63,856 nucleotides of DNA from an uncultured Lysobacteraceae bacterium (GTDB taxonomy: Bacteria > Pseudomonadota > Gammaproteobacteria > Xanthomonadales > Xanthomonadaceae): contig CAMLLG010000014.1 in the NCBI GenBank assembly GCA_946480825.1, positions 1 to 63,856 of the forward strand, read 5' to 3'. The notes below the pieces were generated by a model, which was not told where the DNA came from, made no database searches, and saw only the letters and a program-made list of their open reading frames with translations. Shown piece by piece: positions 46,860 through 55,110 of the stretch; position 1 is the first letter of the stretch, and each line of letters begins with the position of its first letter. The position numbers and the translations under genes were made by a program.

Positions 46860-49214
46860 TCAGACGATCGGCGGATCGGTCTCGCGTTCGAAGTGACGAT
46901 GCGCGGCGAGCGCCGCGATGAAGCGGAACGGCGTGCCCTCCTCGAAACGTTCGACCCGCAGCAGCCCGCTGTCTTCGTGCTCCAGCGGAATGCCGGCCAT
47001 CGCGAGCAGCCGTGCGGATTCGCCGATCGCCAGGATCGGCTTGCAGTGGCGGAAGTGATCGCGGATGAACTCGAGCGCGCGGCCTTCGTCGAGCAATGTC
47101 CTCACGCACCGTTCCCCGTCGACGAGGATCATGCCGTCGAACAGCACCGAGGGCTCGTTTTCGAACGAGGCGTCCGCGACCAGCCGCGACGACTCCGCGA
47201 CCGGGCCGATGCGGGTCGCGACGAACCGCACCGTCGCGCCCTCCTTCTCCAGCGACATCCGCAGCGTGCGGGCGGCGTCTTCGTTCGCGCCCTTCTCCAC
47301 CAGGATCGCCACGCGACGCGTGCGCACGCCGTCCAGCCCGGGACGCGCGAACATCGACAGCGCGGGCGACACCCGCGACACCTCGGGCTGTCGCCGCGCA
47401 TTCGATGCCGCTTCGCCCGCCGGTACCGACATGCCCAGACCATCGGCGACCTTGCGCGCGAGGGCTTCGGATGCGTTGGCGAGCATCGCGACCGTGCGCT
47501 CGCGGATCGCCGGCACCGTGACCTTGCTCAATTCGAAGCGGAACGCCGCTGCGATATGGTCGCGTTCGACGGGTGTCTGGCTCTCGTAGAACAGCGCGGC
47601 CTGGTGGAAGTGCTCGGCGAATTTCGCCGGCTTCGCGCGAATTTCGGTGCCTGCGACCGGCTCCGGAAACGACGCGAAACCAGCGGCACCCGCCTGGAAG
47701 GGACAACCGCCGCCTAGGGAATTGGGCTCGTAGGACACGCGACCGCGGTGGATCGCCTGCCGATGCAGACCATCGCGCTGATGGTTGTGCACCGGCGCCA
47801 ACGGCGCATTGATGGGGATCTCGTGGAAATTGGGGCCGCCCAGCCGCGACAGCTGCGTATCGACATACGAGTGGATGCGGCCGGCCAGCAGCGGATCGTT
47901 GGTGAAATCGATGCCGGGCACCACGTGCGCGACGCAGAACGCGACCTGTTCGGTCTCGGCGAAGAAATTGTCCGGATTGCGGTCAAGCACGAGCCGCCCC
48001 ACCGGTCGGACCGGCACCAGCTCTTCGGGAATCAGTTTGGTGGCGTCCAGAACGTCGAAGTCGAACGACTCCGCTTCCTCCGCGCCGAACACCTGCACGC
48101 CCAGTTCCCATTCCGGGAATTCGCCGCACTCGATCGCTTCCCACAGATCGCGACGGTGATAGTCCGGATCGACGCCCGAGATCTTCACCGCTTCGTCCCA
48201 GGTCAGCGCATGCGTGCCGAGCCGCGGCGTCCAGTGGAATTTCACGAAGCGACCGCTGCCGTCGGCGGCGACGAAACGGTAGGTGTGCACGCCGAACCCC
48301 TGCATCATCCGATAGCTGCGCGGGATGGCGCGGTCCGACATCAGCCACATCAGCATGTGGGTGGATTCTGGCATCAGCGAAACGAAATCCCAGAAGGTGT
48401 CGTGCGCGGACGCCGCCTGCGGCATCGCGTGATGCGGCTCGGGCTTGACCGCATGCACGAGATCCGGGAATTTCATCGCATCCTGGATGAAGAACACCGG
48501 CATGTTGTTCCCCACCAGGTCCCAGTTGCCTTCGTCGGTATAGAACTTCACCGCGAAGCCGCGCACGTCGCGCGCCGTGTCCTTCGAGCCGCGCTCGCCG
48601 GCGACCGTCGAGAAGCGGACGAAGACCGGCGTGATCTTCGAGGCTTCGGCGAACACCGAGGCCGCGGTGATGTCGGCCAGCGATTCGTAGCACTCGAAAA
48701 ATCCGTGGGCCCCGGAACCGCGCGCATGCACGATGCGCTCGGGAATCCGCTCGTGGTCGAAGTGGGTGATTTTTTCCCTGAGGATGAAATCCTTGAGCAA
48801 CGCCGGTCCGGAGACGCCGGCTTTCAGCGAATTCTGGTTGTCGGCGACGGGCACGCCCTGATTGGTGGTCAGCACACGGTCTTCGGCGTCTCCGCGCACC
48901 GCCGACAGAACGCCCGGCTGCGCCGGCTGCCCCGCGGTCGCGGCTTGCCCGGTCTTGGCGTTTGTCCGCGTTTCCGAAAGCGTGCTTGCGGTCGCGGCCC
49001 TGGCGACGGCCACGGCCGGACCTTTCGGCGGCGCCTGCGCCCCCTCGCGGTATTCGGCCGCTTTCGCCTCGCGATTGTCGAAGGCGGCCGCGGCGCGGTC
49101 GGCCTCCTGCAGTTGGCGGCGGCGCTCATGCTCGCCTCCGACATCCTGCGGCCGCGACGCATCGTCCGTCGTCGGCATCGCATCGTCCGGCGTCGTTTTT
49201 CCTGTCATCGTCAT
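46860..49214 (-). CDS. katE: Monofunctional large-subunit catalase (HPII-type)
   Basis: A 784-aa haem catalase of clade 2, which removes hydrogen peroxide. The catalytic histidine lies in [13 protein letters not shown], the distal asparagine in [12 protein letters not shown], and the haem-ligand tyrosine in [26 protein letters not shown] (the family has RLFSY). After about residue 620 there is the flavodoxin/GATase-like C-terminal domain typical of HPII. An extra N-terminal segment of about 120 residues is rich in Ala, Asp and Arg. Start ATG 49214; ATG 49208 is an alternative. It follows the DUF4142 gene by 109 bases and probably shares its sigma-54 promoter. Confidence 0.95.
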   Translation of the reverse strand: MTMTGKTTPDDAMPTTDDASRPQDVGGEHERRRQLQEADRAAAAFDNREAKAAEYREGAQAPPKGPAVAVARAATASTLSETRTNAKTGQAATAGQPAQPGVLSAVRGDAEDRVLTTNQGVPVADNQNSLKAGVSGPALLKDFILREKITHFDHERIPERIVHARGSGAHGFFECYESLADITAASVFAEASKITPVFVRFSTVAGERGSKDTARDVRGFAVKFYTDEGNWDLVGNNMPVFFIQDAMKFPDLVHAVKPEPHHAMPQAASAHDTFWDFVSLMPESTHMLMWLMSDRAIPRSYRMMQGFGVHTYRFVAADGSGRFVKFHWTPRLGTHALTWDEAVKISGVDPDYHRRDLWEAIECGEFPEWELGVQVFGAEEAESFDFDVLDATKLIPEELVPVRPVGRLVLDRNPDNFFAETEQVAFCVAHVVPGIDFTNDPLLAGRIHSYVDTQLSRLGGPNFHEIPINAPLAPVHNHQRDGLHRQAIHRGRVSYEPNSLGGGCPFQAGAAGFASFPEPVAGTEIRAKPAKFAEHFHQAALFYESQTPVERDHIAAAFRFELSKVTVPAIRERTVAMLANASEALARKVADGLGMSVPAGEAASNARRQPEVSRVSPALSMFARPGLDGVRTRRVAILVEKGANEDAARTLRMSLEKEGATVRFVATRIGPVAESSRLVADASFENEPSVLFDGMILVDGERCVRTLLDEGRALEFIRDHFRHCKPILAIGESARLLAMAGIPLEHEDSGLLRVERFEEGTPFRFIAALAAHRHFERETDPPIV

Positions 49215-49323
49215 CGCTGTGTCCCTTCTGGTCTGAGGTGAACCCGCATCGGATCCGCCGCACGGACGCAATCGACCGTCGTCCGTTCCGGAATCTCCGT
49301 GTTGCGCGACGTCATCCGCGGCA

Positions 49324-49941
49324 TCATTTGCCCTGCGCCAGCCGCTTTTCGACGGCCTGCGCATGCTCGCGAAGCGTCGGCAGCGCATCGTTCGCGAGCT
49401 TGCGCACCGACTCGTCCGCGGCGTTCGCGGCCCCCGCTTCGAAACGGGCGATCGATTTGGCGTGGCCTTCGGCCATGTGCTGCAGATAGGCCCGATCCAG
49501 CGCCGCGGGTTCGGTGGACCGGATCATCGTGTCCATCGCCTTGGCCGATGCATCCATCTCGAGGCCATCGGCATCGTCGCCGGCGCGCTCGCGGAGTTTC
49601 GCGTTCAGGGCTTCATGGTCCTCGGCGATGCGCTTGGCCAGATCGCGCACGGCTTCGGTCGGAGATCGGCTTTCGACATCGCGCGACATCGACACTTCCG
49701 CGAGCCCGCTGGCGAGCGCAGTCCGCAGGAACTCCCGGTCGGCGACGACGGCGTCCGACGATGCGCTTCGTTCGTCCATCGGTTCGGGGCGCGCGGGATC
49801 CGCCAGCGTCGCGGCGCGCGGCGCATCGGCCTGGGGTTCGGGTCTGTCGTCGCGCTGGCTGTCGTCGCGACAACCCGTCGCCGATACGGCGCAGGCGGAC
49901 AGGACGAGCAATGCGATGGCGTTGCGGCGATATGCGTGCAT
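49324..49941 (-). CDS. DUF4142 lipoprotein
   Basis: A 205-aa predicted lipoprotein with hydrophobic signal and lipobox ATGC. Residues about 75-200 form the ferritin-like DUF4142 domain, with FLRTALASGLAEVSMSRDVESRS and AKRIAEDHEALNAKLRERA. DUF4142 proteins recur next to catalases and other stress genes; a periplasmic metal- or damage-related role has been suggested but not shown. ATG 49941 begins the signal. A perfect sigma-54 promoter lies above. Confidence 0.88.
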   Translation of the reverse strand: MHAYRRNAIALLVLSACAVSATGCRDDSQRDDRPEPQADAPRAATLADPARPEPMDERSASSDAVVADREFLRTALASGLAEVSMSRDVESRSPTEAVRDLAKRIAEDHEALNAKLRERAGDDADGLEMDASAKAMDTMIRSTEPAALDRAYLQHMAEGHAKSIARFEAGAANAADESVRKLANDALPTLREHAQAVEKRLAQGK

Positions 49942-50006
49942 GTTCGGAACCTCTCGATCGTTGAGTGAAGCGCCGTGCGATCGCCGGCGCATGTTCCGTG
50001 AACCGC

Positions 50007-50022
50007 CGCAAGGAGCATGCCA
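50007..50022 (-). promoter_or_regulatory. Sigma-54 promoter for the DUF4142-katE operon
   Basis: Minus strand TGGCATG-CTCC-TTGCG, an exact match. The predicted start is near 49996, 55 bases above the ATG. Confidence 0.82.
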
Positions 50023-50239
50023 CCGGCCATCCCCGCCTCGAACGACGGCGCTCGCGGGAGATCGCGCGCTTTCTCGCGCTTTCGGCGCATCGCATGGGTC
50101 GCACGCGATGCAAATTTTTCCGCATGCAGAAAAAATGTGGGGCGGATGGTGCGCATCGCACCGGGCGTGGTCGCGACGAACCGTTCATCGCTTGCCTCGA
50201 CTCGCGGGCCATGGGCCGCGCGGCGATCCCGACGGGTGA

Positions 50240-50255
50240 TGGCACGATTCTTGGA
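50240..50255 (+). promoter_or_regulatory. Weaker sigma-54 promoter for the lipoprotein-oxidoreductase pair
   Basis: TGGCACG-ATTC-TTGGA. The -24 box is exact, but the -12 GC is GG, a change in a nearly invariant base. The predicted start is near 50266, 34 bases above the ATG. Confidence 0.5.
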
Positions 50256-50299
50256 TGGCTTCCGGGTGAGCGATCCCGCTCGCGCTCCCCGGAGACGAC

Positions 50300-50761
50300 A
50301 TGAACAACGCATGCACATCAGTCGGCAAGGTATTGCTCATCGCGGCCACGCTTCTCGTCGCAGCATGCGATCGGCGGGACGACCCGAACGACACGCCGAC
50401 CGACACGCCGGCCGCACGCGGCGACGCCGGCGACGCCACGCAGGACCCGACGCGTCCCGCGAATGCGTCCGTCGACGAAGCCCAGGCCGAGCGCGATCTC
50501 GCGAACGACGATGGCCTGTCGGACCGCACCGAAACCGTCGCCGATGCGCAGCGCACCGCCATCGATGCCGGTGCGATCGATCTGCAGAAGGCGGAGTCCG
50601 ATCGGCAGATGGCCAGGCAGCGTTGCGACAGCCTGCCGGCCGCGGATCGGAACGCCTGCATCGACGCCGCGGATACCGCGTACGAAACCGCCAGGGTCGC
50701 GGCGCAGCGCGCCCAGGATGCGGCCGACGTACGCACGCCTGCGACGCCGCCGACGCCCTGA
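50300..50761 (+). CDS. Small lipoprotein of unknown function
   Basis: A 153-aa lipoprotein: signal with lipobox VAAC (cysteine before DRRDD), an acidic Asp/Thr-rich linker (about 24-70) and a charged helical part with two cysteines (QRCDSL and NACIDAADTAYE), perhaps a helical hairpin with a disulfide. No known domain. It precedes the FAD oxidoreductase by 63 bases on the same strand. Confidence 0.72.
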   Translation: MNNACTSVGKVLLIAATLLVAACDRRDDPNDTPTDTPAARGDAGDATQDPTRPANASVDEAQAERDLANDDGLSDRTETVADAQRTAIDAGAIDLQKAESDRQMARQRCDSLPAADRNACIDAADTAYETARVAAQRAQDAADVRTPATPPTP

Positions 50762-50824
50762 TGCTTCGCATCGCGATCGCGCCGGTCGCGATGCGGTATC
50801 GCCCGCCCCATCGGACCACCCGCG

Positions 50825-52054
50825 ATGCATCTCAGAAGCGGCATTCCATTCTGGAGCGCGAAGAACGGCCTGCTCGCGCATCACGATCGCCTCATCAGGC
50901 ATGCGCACTGCGAGATCGCGGTCATGGGCGCCGGCATCACCGGAGCGATCATCGCGCATGCGCTGGCGCAGCGCGGCCACGATGTGCGCGTGCTCGAAGC
51001 GGTCGAAACGGGCTGGGGCGATACCGCCGCCTGCATGGCGATGATGTCGGGCGACCCGGGAAAACCCTTGATCGATCTCGCGGCGCTGCATGGCGAAACC
51101 ATCGCGATGCGGGTGTTCCATGCCTGCGCCGCCGCGATCGAAACGCTGACCGCCTCCACCGGCGCGGCGATGGCGACGCTTGGCGAAACGACGATCGATC
51201 TGCGGCACGCAGGTCGCGGTCGCGACTGCCGTCCGCTGCGGCGCGAATTCGAATTCAGGCGAAAAATGCGCCTGGAGGTCGAATGGCTGGAGCGCGACGA
51301 ACTGGATGCGCGCTACGGCCTGCAGGCGCGCTGCGCGATGCTCGGCCGCCCCGCGGCTGCGATCGACCCTTATCTCGCCACGCATGCCTTGCTGGAAGCG
51401 GCTTGCCGGGCCGGTGCGCACGTGCATGCGAGAACGCATGTCGTGCGCATCCACCGCGACCATCGCGGCGTCCTCCTCGAAACATCGCGGGGATTGCGCG
51501 TCCATGCCAGGCATCTGGTGCTGGCGACCGGCCCCGCGGCGGAAGCGCTGCTTCCCGCGCCGGTCGGCAGCCGGCGCATCGGCTGCGTCCTGGTGAGCGA
51601 TGCGCTGGACGCGGGATCTCTGGAGAGAATCCGTCCGCTGCTGATCCGCGACGCGTCCCGTCATGGACTGAGCATGCGCACCACGCCGGATGGGCGGGTG
51701 ATGATCGGCGGCGACCATCATGTCCATGCACATGCCGATGCGCCGCAACGCGATGCCGGCATCGGCGTTTGCGCGCATTCGCTGCTGCGCAAGGCGCGTC
51801 GGCGCCTGCCCGCGATCGATCTTGAGCCGGCGTTCGGCTGGGCAGGAAGTTACATCGCATCCGATGACGGCCTGCCCTATTTCGGAACGCATGCGCTCAC
51901 CGGCCCGAGAATCCACTATGCGATGGCTTATGGCGACAACGGCATCGCCTTCTCGTCGATCGGCGCCGACATCATCGCCGACGCGATCCGGGGACGCACG
52001 CATCCGCTCGCCTCTCTGCTCGATTTCTCGCGCCTTTACGGCATCGCCGCGTGA
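50825..52054 (+). CDS. FAD-dependent oxidoreductase (DAO family)
   Basis: A 409-aa D-amino-acid-oxidase-type flavoprotein. The Rossmann fingerprint VMGAGITGAIIAHALAQRGHDVRVLE starts near residue 33, unusually far in because of an N-terminal extension (LRSGIPFWSAKNGLL). The C-terminal FAD part has the pattern PYFG and AMAYGDNGIAFS. The family oxidises amines or amino acids; this subgroup often lies among stress genes. The substrate is unknown. Confidence 0.88.
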   Translation: MHLRSGIPFWSAKNGLLAHHDRLIRHAHCEIAVMGAGITGAIIAHALAQRGHDVRVLEAVETGWGDTAACMAMMSGDPGKPLIDLAALHGETIAMRVFHACAAAIETLTASTGAAMATLGETTIDLRHAGRGRDCRPLRREFEFRRKMRLEVEWLERDELDARYGLQARCAMLGRPAAAIDPYLATHALLEAACRAGAHVHARTHVVRIHRDHRGVLLETSRGLRVHARHLVLATGPAAEALLPAPVGSRRIGCVLVSDALDAGSLERIRPLLIRDASRHGLSMRTTPDGRVMIGGDHHVHAHADAPQRDAGIGVCAHSLLRKARRRLPAIDLEPAFGWAGSYIASDDGLPYFGTHALTGPRIHYAMAYGDNGIAFSSIGADIIADAIRGRTHPLASLLDFSRLYGIAA

Positions 52055-52098
52055 GGGACGTCGCTTCCATCCGACGGCACGCGACTTGCTACATCCCA

Positions 52099-52114
52099 TG
52101 GCACCGGCATCGCG
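52099..52114 (+). promoter_or_regulatory. Possible sigma-54 promoter for the GlsB-like gene
   Basis: TGGCACC-GGCA-TCGCG. The invariant GG and GC are correctly spaced, but the last base of the -24 box and the second T of the -12 box differ. The predicted start is near 52125, 26 bases above the ATG. Confidence 0.42.
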
Positions 52115-52150
52115 CGATGCGATGCGGTCCCCTCACTTCGGAGAAACATC

Positions 52151-52417
52151 ATGGGTATCCTCATGTGGCTCATCGTCGGCGGCATCGTCGGCTGGCTGGC
52201 GAGCATCGTCATGAAGCGGGATGCGCAACAGGGCATCCTCCTCAACATCGTCGTCGGTATCGCGGGCGCATTCCTGGCCGGATGGTTCATCGCACCGATG
52301 TTCGGTACCGCCACCATCAATCAGGGCCTGAGCGTTTCGAGCTTCCTGGTGTCGCTCCTCGGCGCGGTCATTCTGCTCGCCATCGTCAATCTGTTCGCGC
52401 GCGGCCGGGCCAGATGA
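52151..52417 (+). CDS. GlsB/YeaQ/YmgE-family stress membrane protein
   Basis: An 88-aa protein with three glycine-rich membrane helices (about 4-20, 28-48, 61-81), matching the transglycosylase-associated GlsB/YeaQ family. The pattern MGILMWLIVGGIVGWLAS and LNIVVGIAGAFLAGW is diagnostic. Members are induced by acid, osmotic or envelope stress; the molecular role is not known. SD GGAGAAAC precedes the ATG. Confidence 0.93.
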   Translation: MGILMWLIVGGIVGWLASIVMKRDAQQGILLNIVVGIAGAFLAGWFIAPMFGTATINQGLSVSSFLVSLLGAVILLAIVNLFARGRAR

Positions 52418-52629
52418 CATCGTCGCGGGCAGACCCCGCGATGTGACGGGCGGGCGCTTCGTCGCGATAGCGCTCCGCAGCGCGGACGAAGCGCCCGCCC
52501 CGCACCGGACGAATGACTTCGAATTCCTTTCCCTTGAGCGCATTTTTTTCGCGCATCCGTTCGCGGCAGCCGCCTGGTGCGCATCCCTCACGCGAATTCC
52601 TTCCCCCGCATCGGCTTCCTGCGTTTGTT

Positions 52630-53154
52630 TCAGACGCGTCGAAACGGCGCGCTCGAACACAGCCGTCTCAGCCGGACATTGAAGCGGAACACGCCATGAT
52701 CGGTCGTCATCGGCATCTTGCCGAGCGCGGGATTGAACAGCACGTTGCCGCTATGCATGACGTGGACGGACGGCACCCAGAGCAGATCGCTGGCCGCACC
52801 GCGCAACCACGCATCGCCGATACGCCGGCTCATCGACTTGTTGCGCGTCCAATCGCGTGGCAGCGTCGCGGCCTCGACGATCCGCAGGGTCGTACCGGCG
52901 GGAAAGTCGAAGGACAGGAGCCGATGCGGTTTCGGATTTTCGGCGAGATGCGCGAGCGCTTCCAGCGCCGCGAGCGCTTCGGAGGTCGAGGTATACAGCA
53001 CATCGGCGCCCCGGGTATGCCAACGCGCCGCCGACGGCGATGTCGCGGCCTCGCGCCAGTCCGACACCGGCGAGATCCGCCAGAGACGACCGGCATGTTC
53101 GCCGGAATGAATGCGCTCGATCCACGCATCGTGTCGATTAGGCGCTGAGATCAA
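52630..53154 (-). CDS. RES-domain protein (toxin-like NAD phosphorylase fold)
   Basis: A 174-aa RES-family protein from a TTG start at 53154 with AGGAG eight bases upstream. The conserved elements are GRLWRIS, ARWHTRGADVLYTSTSEALAALE (R, Y, S and E of the active site) and VPSVHVMHSGNVLFNP, where RES toxins have the serine and NLLNP. RES toxins degrade NAD with phosphate. The start is set by the sigma-54 promoter at 53241, which rules out the ATG at 53274. No Xre-type antitoxin gene is found beside it. Confidence 0.7.
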   Translation of the reverse strand: MISAPNRHDAWIERIHSGEHAGRLWRISPVSDWREAATSPSAARWHTRGADVLYTSTSEALAALEALAHLAENPKPHRLLSFDFPAGTTLRIVEAATLPRDWTRNKSMSRRIGDAWLRGAASDLLWVPSVHVMHSGNVLFNPALGKMPMTTDHGVFRFNVRLRRLCSSAPFRRV

Positions 53155-53240
53155 TGCGTCGACTCCTGCATGATGTTCGTTCGGTGCGCGCTTCCGATCA
53201 CCGGCAACGCAGCCATGACGCACGTACAAGACGACGCACC

Positions 53241-53256
53241 AGCAAATCCCGCGCCA
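53241..53256 (-). promoter_or_regulatory. Sigma-54-like promoter for the RES-domain gene
   Basis: Minus strand TGGCGCG-GGAT-TTGCT. One change in the -24 box (G for A); the -12 box is exact. The predicted start is near 53230, 76 bases above the TTG start. It abuts the palindrome at 53260. Confidence 0.62.
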
Positions 53257-53259
53257 AAG

Positions 53260-53297
53260 GCGCCACGGTCGCATCGTGCACGATGCGACCGTGGCGC
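53260..53297. repeat. Perfect 38-base palindrome
   Basis: Both halves are exact complements over 17 bases each side of a central TGCA. It starts four bases upstream of the RES-gene -24 box. There is no T-run on either side, so it is not a standard terminator. It is the longest palindrome noticed in the stress block apart from the REP doublet, and it may be a protein-binding site or form a cruciform. Confidence 0.85.
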
Positions 53298-53565
53298 ATG
53301 CGTCTTGCAAGATAAAAACGCCGTAAATGCGTGCATTTTCGTCGATTGATGAATCCTTTGTGAGCGCGGATCGCGTCCTCCGGGGGAAATACGGTTTCAG
53401 GACGCAGATAACGAAAAAACAATTCCGCTCACAGCACAATCGTGGTCGAACTGGCTGGTACGACGCATCGCGACGTTCGGATTCACCGAATGCTGTCGAC
53501 GACCCGGATCGATCGAGGTGCCGCCGCGCGCGCTCGCCGATCTTCGCTCAACAAGGAGATATCGC

Positions 53566-54897
53566 ATGCCGAATCCGACTGCATCGATCCTGATTCTGGA
53601 CGACGACGCAGATTTCGCACACGCTGCCGCGGACCTGGTCAGCCTGCGCGGCATGAATCCCGTGATCGCGCAGTCCATCGCCGAATCGACGCGCATCGCC
53701 GAGGAACAGGACATCGATCTGATGCTCGTCGACCTGACCTTGCCCGATGGCACGGCGTTCGATTTTCTCGACGGCATCGACGTGACGCAGCACGGGCAGA
53801 TCGCTCTCGTGACCGGATCTCCCACCGTCGAATCGGCGGCCAGGGCGGTCGCCCGGCCCTTCATCGATTACCTCATCAAGCCGGTGCTTCCCCAACGCAT
53901 CGAAGCCCTGTTGGAACGTGCCATGCAGCGCGCGACGCTGCGCATGTCGCGGCAATCCGACGATTGCGGGATCATCGGCGCATCCTGCGAGATGAACGCC
54001 CTCGTCCATGCGATCGAGAACGTCGCGCGCACCGACGCCTCGGTGCTGGTCACCGGCGAGAGCGGGACCGGCAAGGAAGTGGTCGCCGGCGCCATCCACG
54101 CGCGGAGCGGGCGTCCCGGCGCTTTCGTCGCGGTCAATTGCGGTGCGATCGCCCCCGAACTGCTGGCCAGCCAGTTGTTCGGTCACGAAAAGGGCAGCTT
54201 CACGGGCGCGCACAACCGGCACGTGGGCTTCGTCGAACAGGCCGACAAGGGCACGCTGTTTCTGGACGAGATCACCGAGATGCCGATGCCGCTGCAGGTC
54301 TATCTGCTGCGCGTGCTCGAAACCGGCCGTTTCGTCCGCGTCGGCGGACTGGGCGAAATCGAGGCCGATGTCCGGATCGTCGCCGCGACCAACCGCAATC
54401 CGTTCGCCGCGGTCCAGAGCGGCCATCTGCGCGAAGATCTCTATTACCGTCTGGCCGACGTGCAACTGGACATTCCGCCGCTCCGTTCGCGCGGGCGCGA
54501 TGTCGTGCTGCTCGCCCAGCATTTTCTCGACAAGCTCAATGCCCGCTACGGCCAGCGCAAGCGCCTCGCGCCGGGCGTGGACCGCATCCTGATGCGCCAC
54601 GCATGGCCCGGGAACGTGCGCGAACTGCGCAGCGCCGTGCAACGCGGCTATCTGCTCACGCAGGGCGATCTCATCGACGTGAAACCCACGGCCATTCCGC
54701 CGGCGATCCTCGAGGAAAGCGAGAGCGCGATGGTGTTTTCGGTCGGCATGTCGTATGCGGAGATCGAGACGAAGATCCTGCTGAAGACCCTGGCGCATCA
54801 CAACAACGACAAATCGGCGACCGCGCGCACGCTCGGCGTCAGCGTGAGAACGATCCACAACCAGCTGGCGCGCCTGAGACAGATCGCCCATGTCTGA
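53566..54897 (+). CDS. NtrC-family sigma-54-dependent response regulator
   Basis: A 443-aa enhancer-binding protein. Receiver domain (1-120) with acidic pocket D12-D14, phosphoacceptor D56 in LMLVDLTLP, T83 and K105. The AAA+ domain (about 137-365) has Walker A GESGTGKE (164-171), the sigma-54-contact loop as GSFTGA (210-215, usual GAFTGA) and Walker B TLFLDE. A C-terminal Fis-type HTH follows (KSATARTLGVSVRTIHNQL). It opens closed complexes of sigma-54 polymerase after phosphorylation. ATG 53566 with AAGGAG. It overlaps the next gene by eight bases and is followed by a hybrid kinase, so it is the prime candidate activator of the surrounding sigma-54 promoters. Confidence 0.95.
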   Translation: MPNPTASILILDDDADFAHAAADLVSLRGMNPVIAQSIAESTRIAEEQDIDLMLVDLTLPDGTAFDFLDGIDVTQHGQIALVTGSPTVESAARAVARPFIDYLIKPVLPQRIEALLERAMQRATLRMSRQSDDCGIIGASCEMNALVHAIENVARTDASVLVTGESGTGKEVVAGAIHARSGRPGAFVAVNCGAIAPELLASQLFGHEKGSFTGAHNRHVGFVEQADKGTLFLDEITEMPMPLQVYLLRVLETGRFVRVGGLGEIEADVRIVAATNRNPFAAVQSGHLREDLYYRLADVQLDIPPLRSRGRDVVLLAQHFLDKLNARYGQRKRLAPGVDRILMRHAWPGNVRELRSAVQRGYLLTQGDLIDVKPTAIPPAILEESESAMVFSVGMSYAEIETKILLKTLAHHNNDKSATARTLGVSVRTIHNQLARLRQIAHV

Positions 54898-55105
54898 AGA
54901 CGGCGTCGCCGCGGGCCCGGCACTCGACGACGAACGCATGCATGCGCTGCGCAACGCCATCAATTCGGCGAACCTGTGCGTGCATGCGGCCGAGCAGTTG
55001 CTGATCGCCGGCCACGGAACGAGGGCCATGGATCATCTGACCCGCGCTCTGCATTGCCTCTCTCACGCGCGCGGTCTGCTCGGCTCTCCGGCGGATGCCG
55101 CTTAG
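54890..55105 (+). CDS. Small helical protein between regulator and kinase, DHp-like
   Basis: A 71-aa predicted helical hairpin. Residues 17-60 read ALRNAINSANLCVHAAEQLL, then TRAMDHLTRALHCLSHARGLL. The LRNAINS stretch resembles the dimerisation/His region of histidine kinases (HELRNPLN), but the phosphorylatable histidine is at a shifted position (H18 just before). The start overlaps the regulator stop by eight bases and the kinase starts five bases later, so it is translationally coupled. It may modulate phosphotransfer. Confidence 0.6.
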   Translation: MSEDGVAAGPALDDERMHALRNAINSANLCVHAAEQLLIAGHGTRAMDHLTRALHCLSHARGLLGSPADAA

Positions 55106-55110
55106 CAGCG

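Larger units (their letters stand above)
49942..50299. other. Divergent regulatory region, 358 bases
   Basis: Between the DUF4142 gene and the lipoprotein gene at 50300. Holds sigma-54 promoters at 50007-50022 (minus) and 50240-50255 (plus), an AT-rich patch (about 50110-50140) and a dyad GGTGCG-CAT-CGCACC (50148-50162) roughly midway. IHF-type bending at the AT patch is possible. No gene is supported. Confidence 0.5.
53155..53565. other. Divergent regulatory region, 411 bases
   Basis: Between the RES-domain gene and the sigma-54 activator gene. Holds a minus-strand sigma-54 promoter (53241-53256), a 38-base palindrome (53260-53297) and SD AAGGAG for the activator at 53552-53557. No sigma-54 site faces the activator gene. 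No antitoxin gene was found here. Confidence 0.5.

Noticed and set aside
53155..53439. Longer N-terminus for the first RES protein, starting at 53439 or ATG 53274
   Set aside because: Both lie upstream of the sigma-54 promoter at 53241, and the extra sequence has no RES similarity.
53452..53467. TGGCTGG-TACG-ACGC upstream of the sigma-54 activator gene
   Set aside because: Only the invariant GG and GC fit; the rest of both boxes is wrong, so no sigma-54 promoter is claimed for the activator itself.
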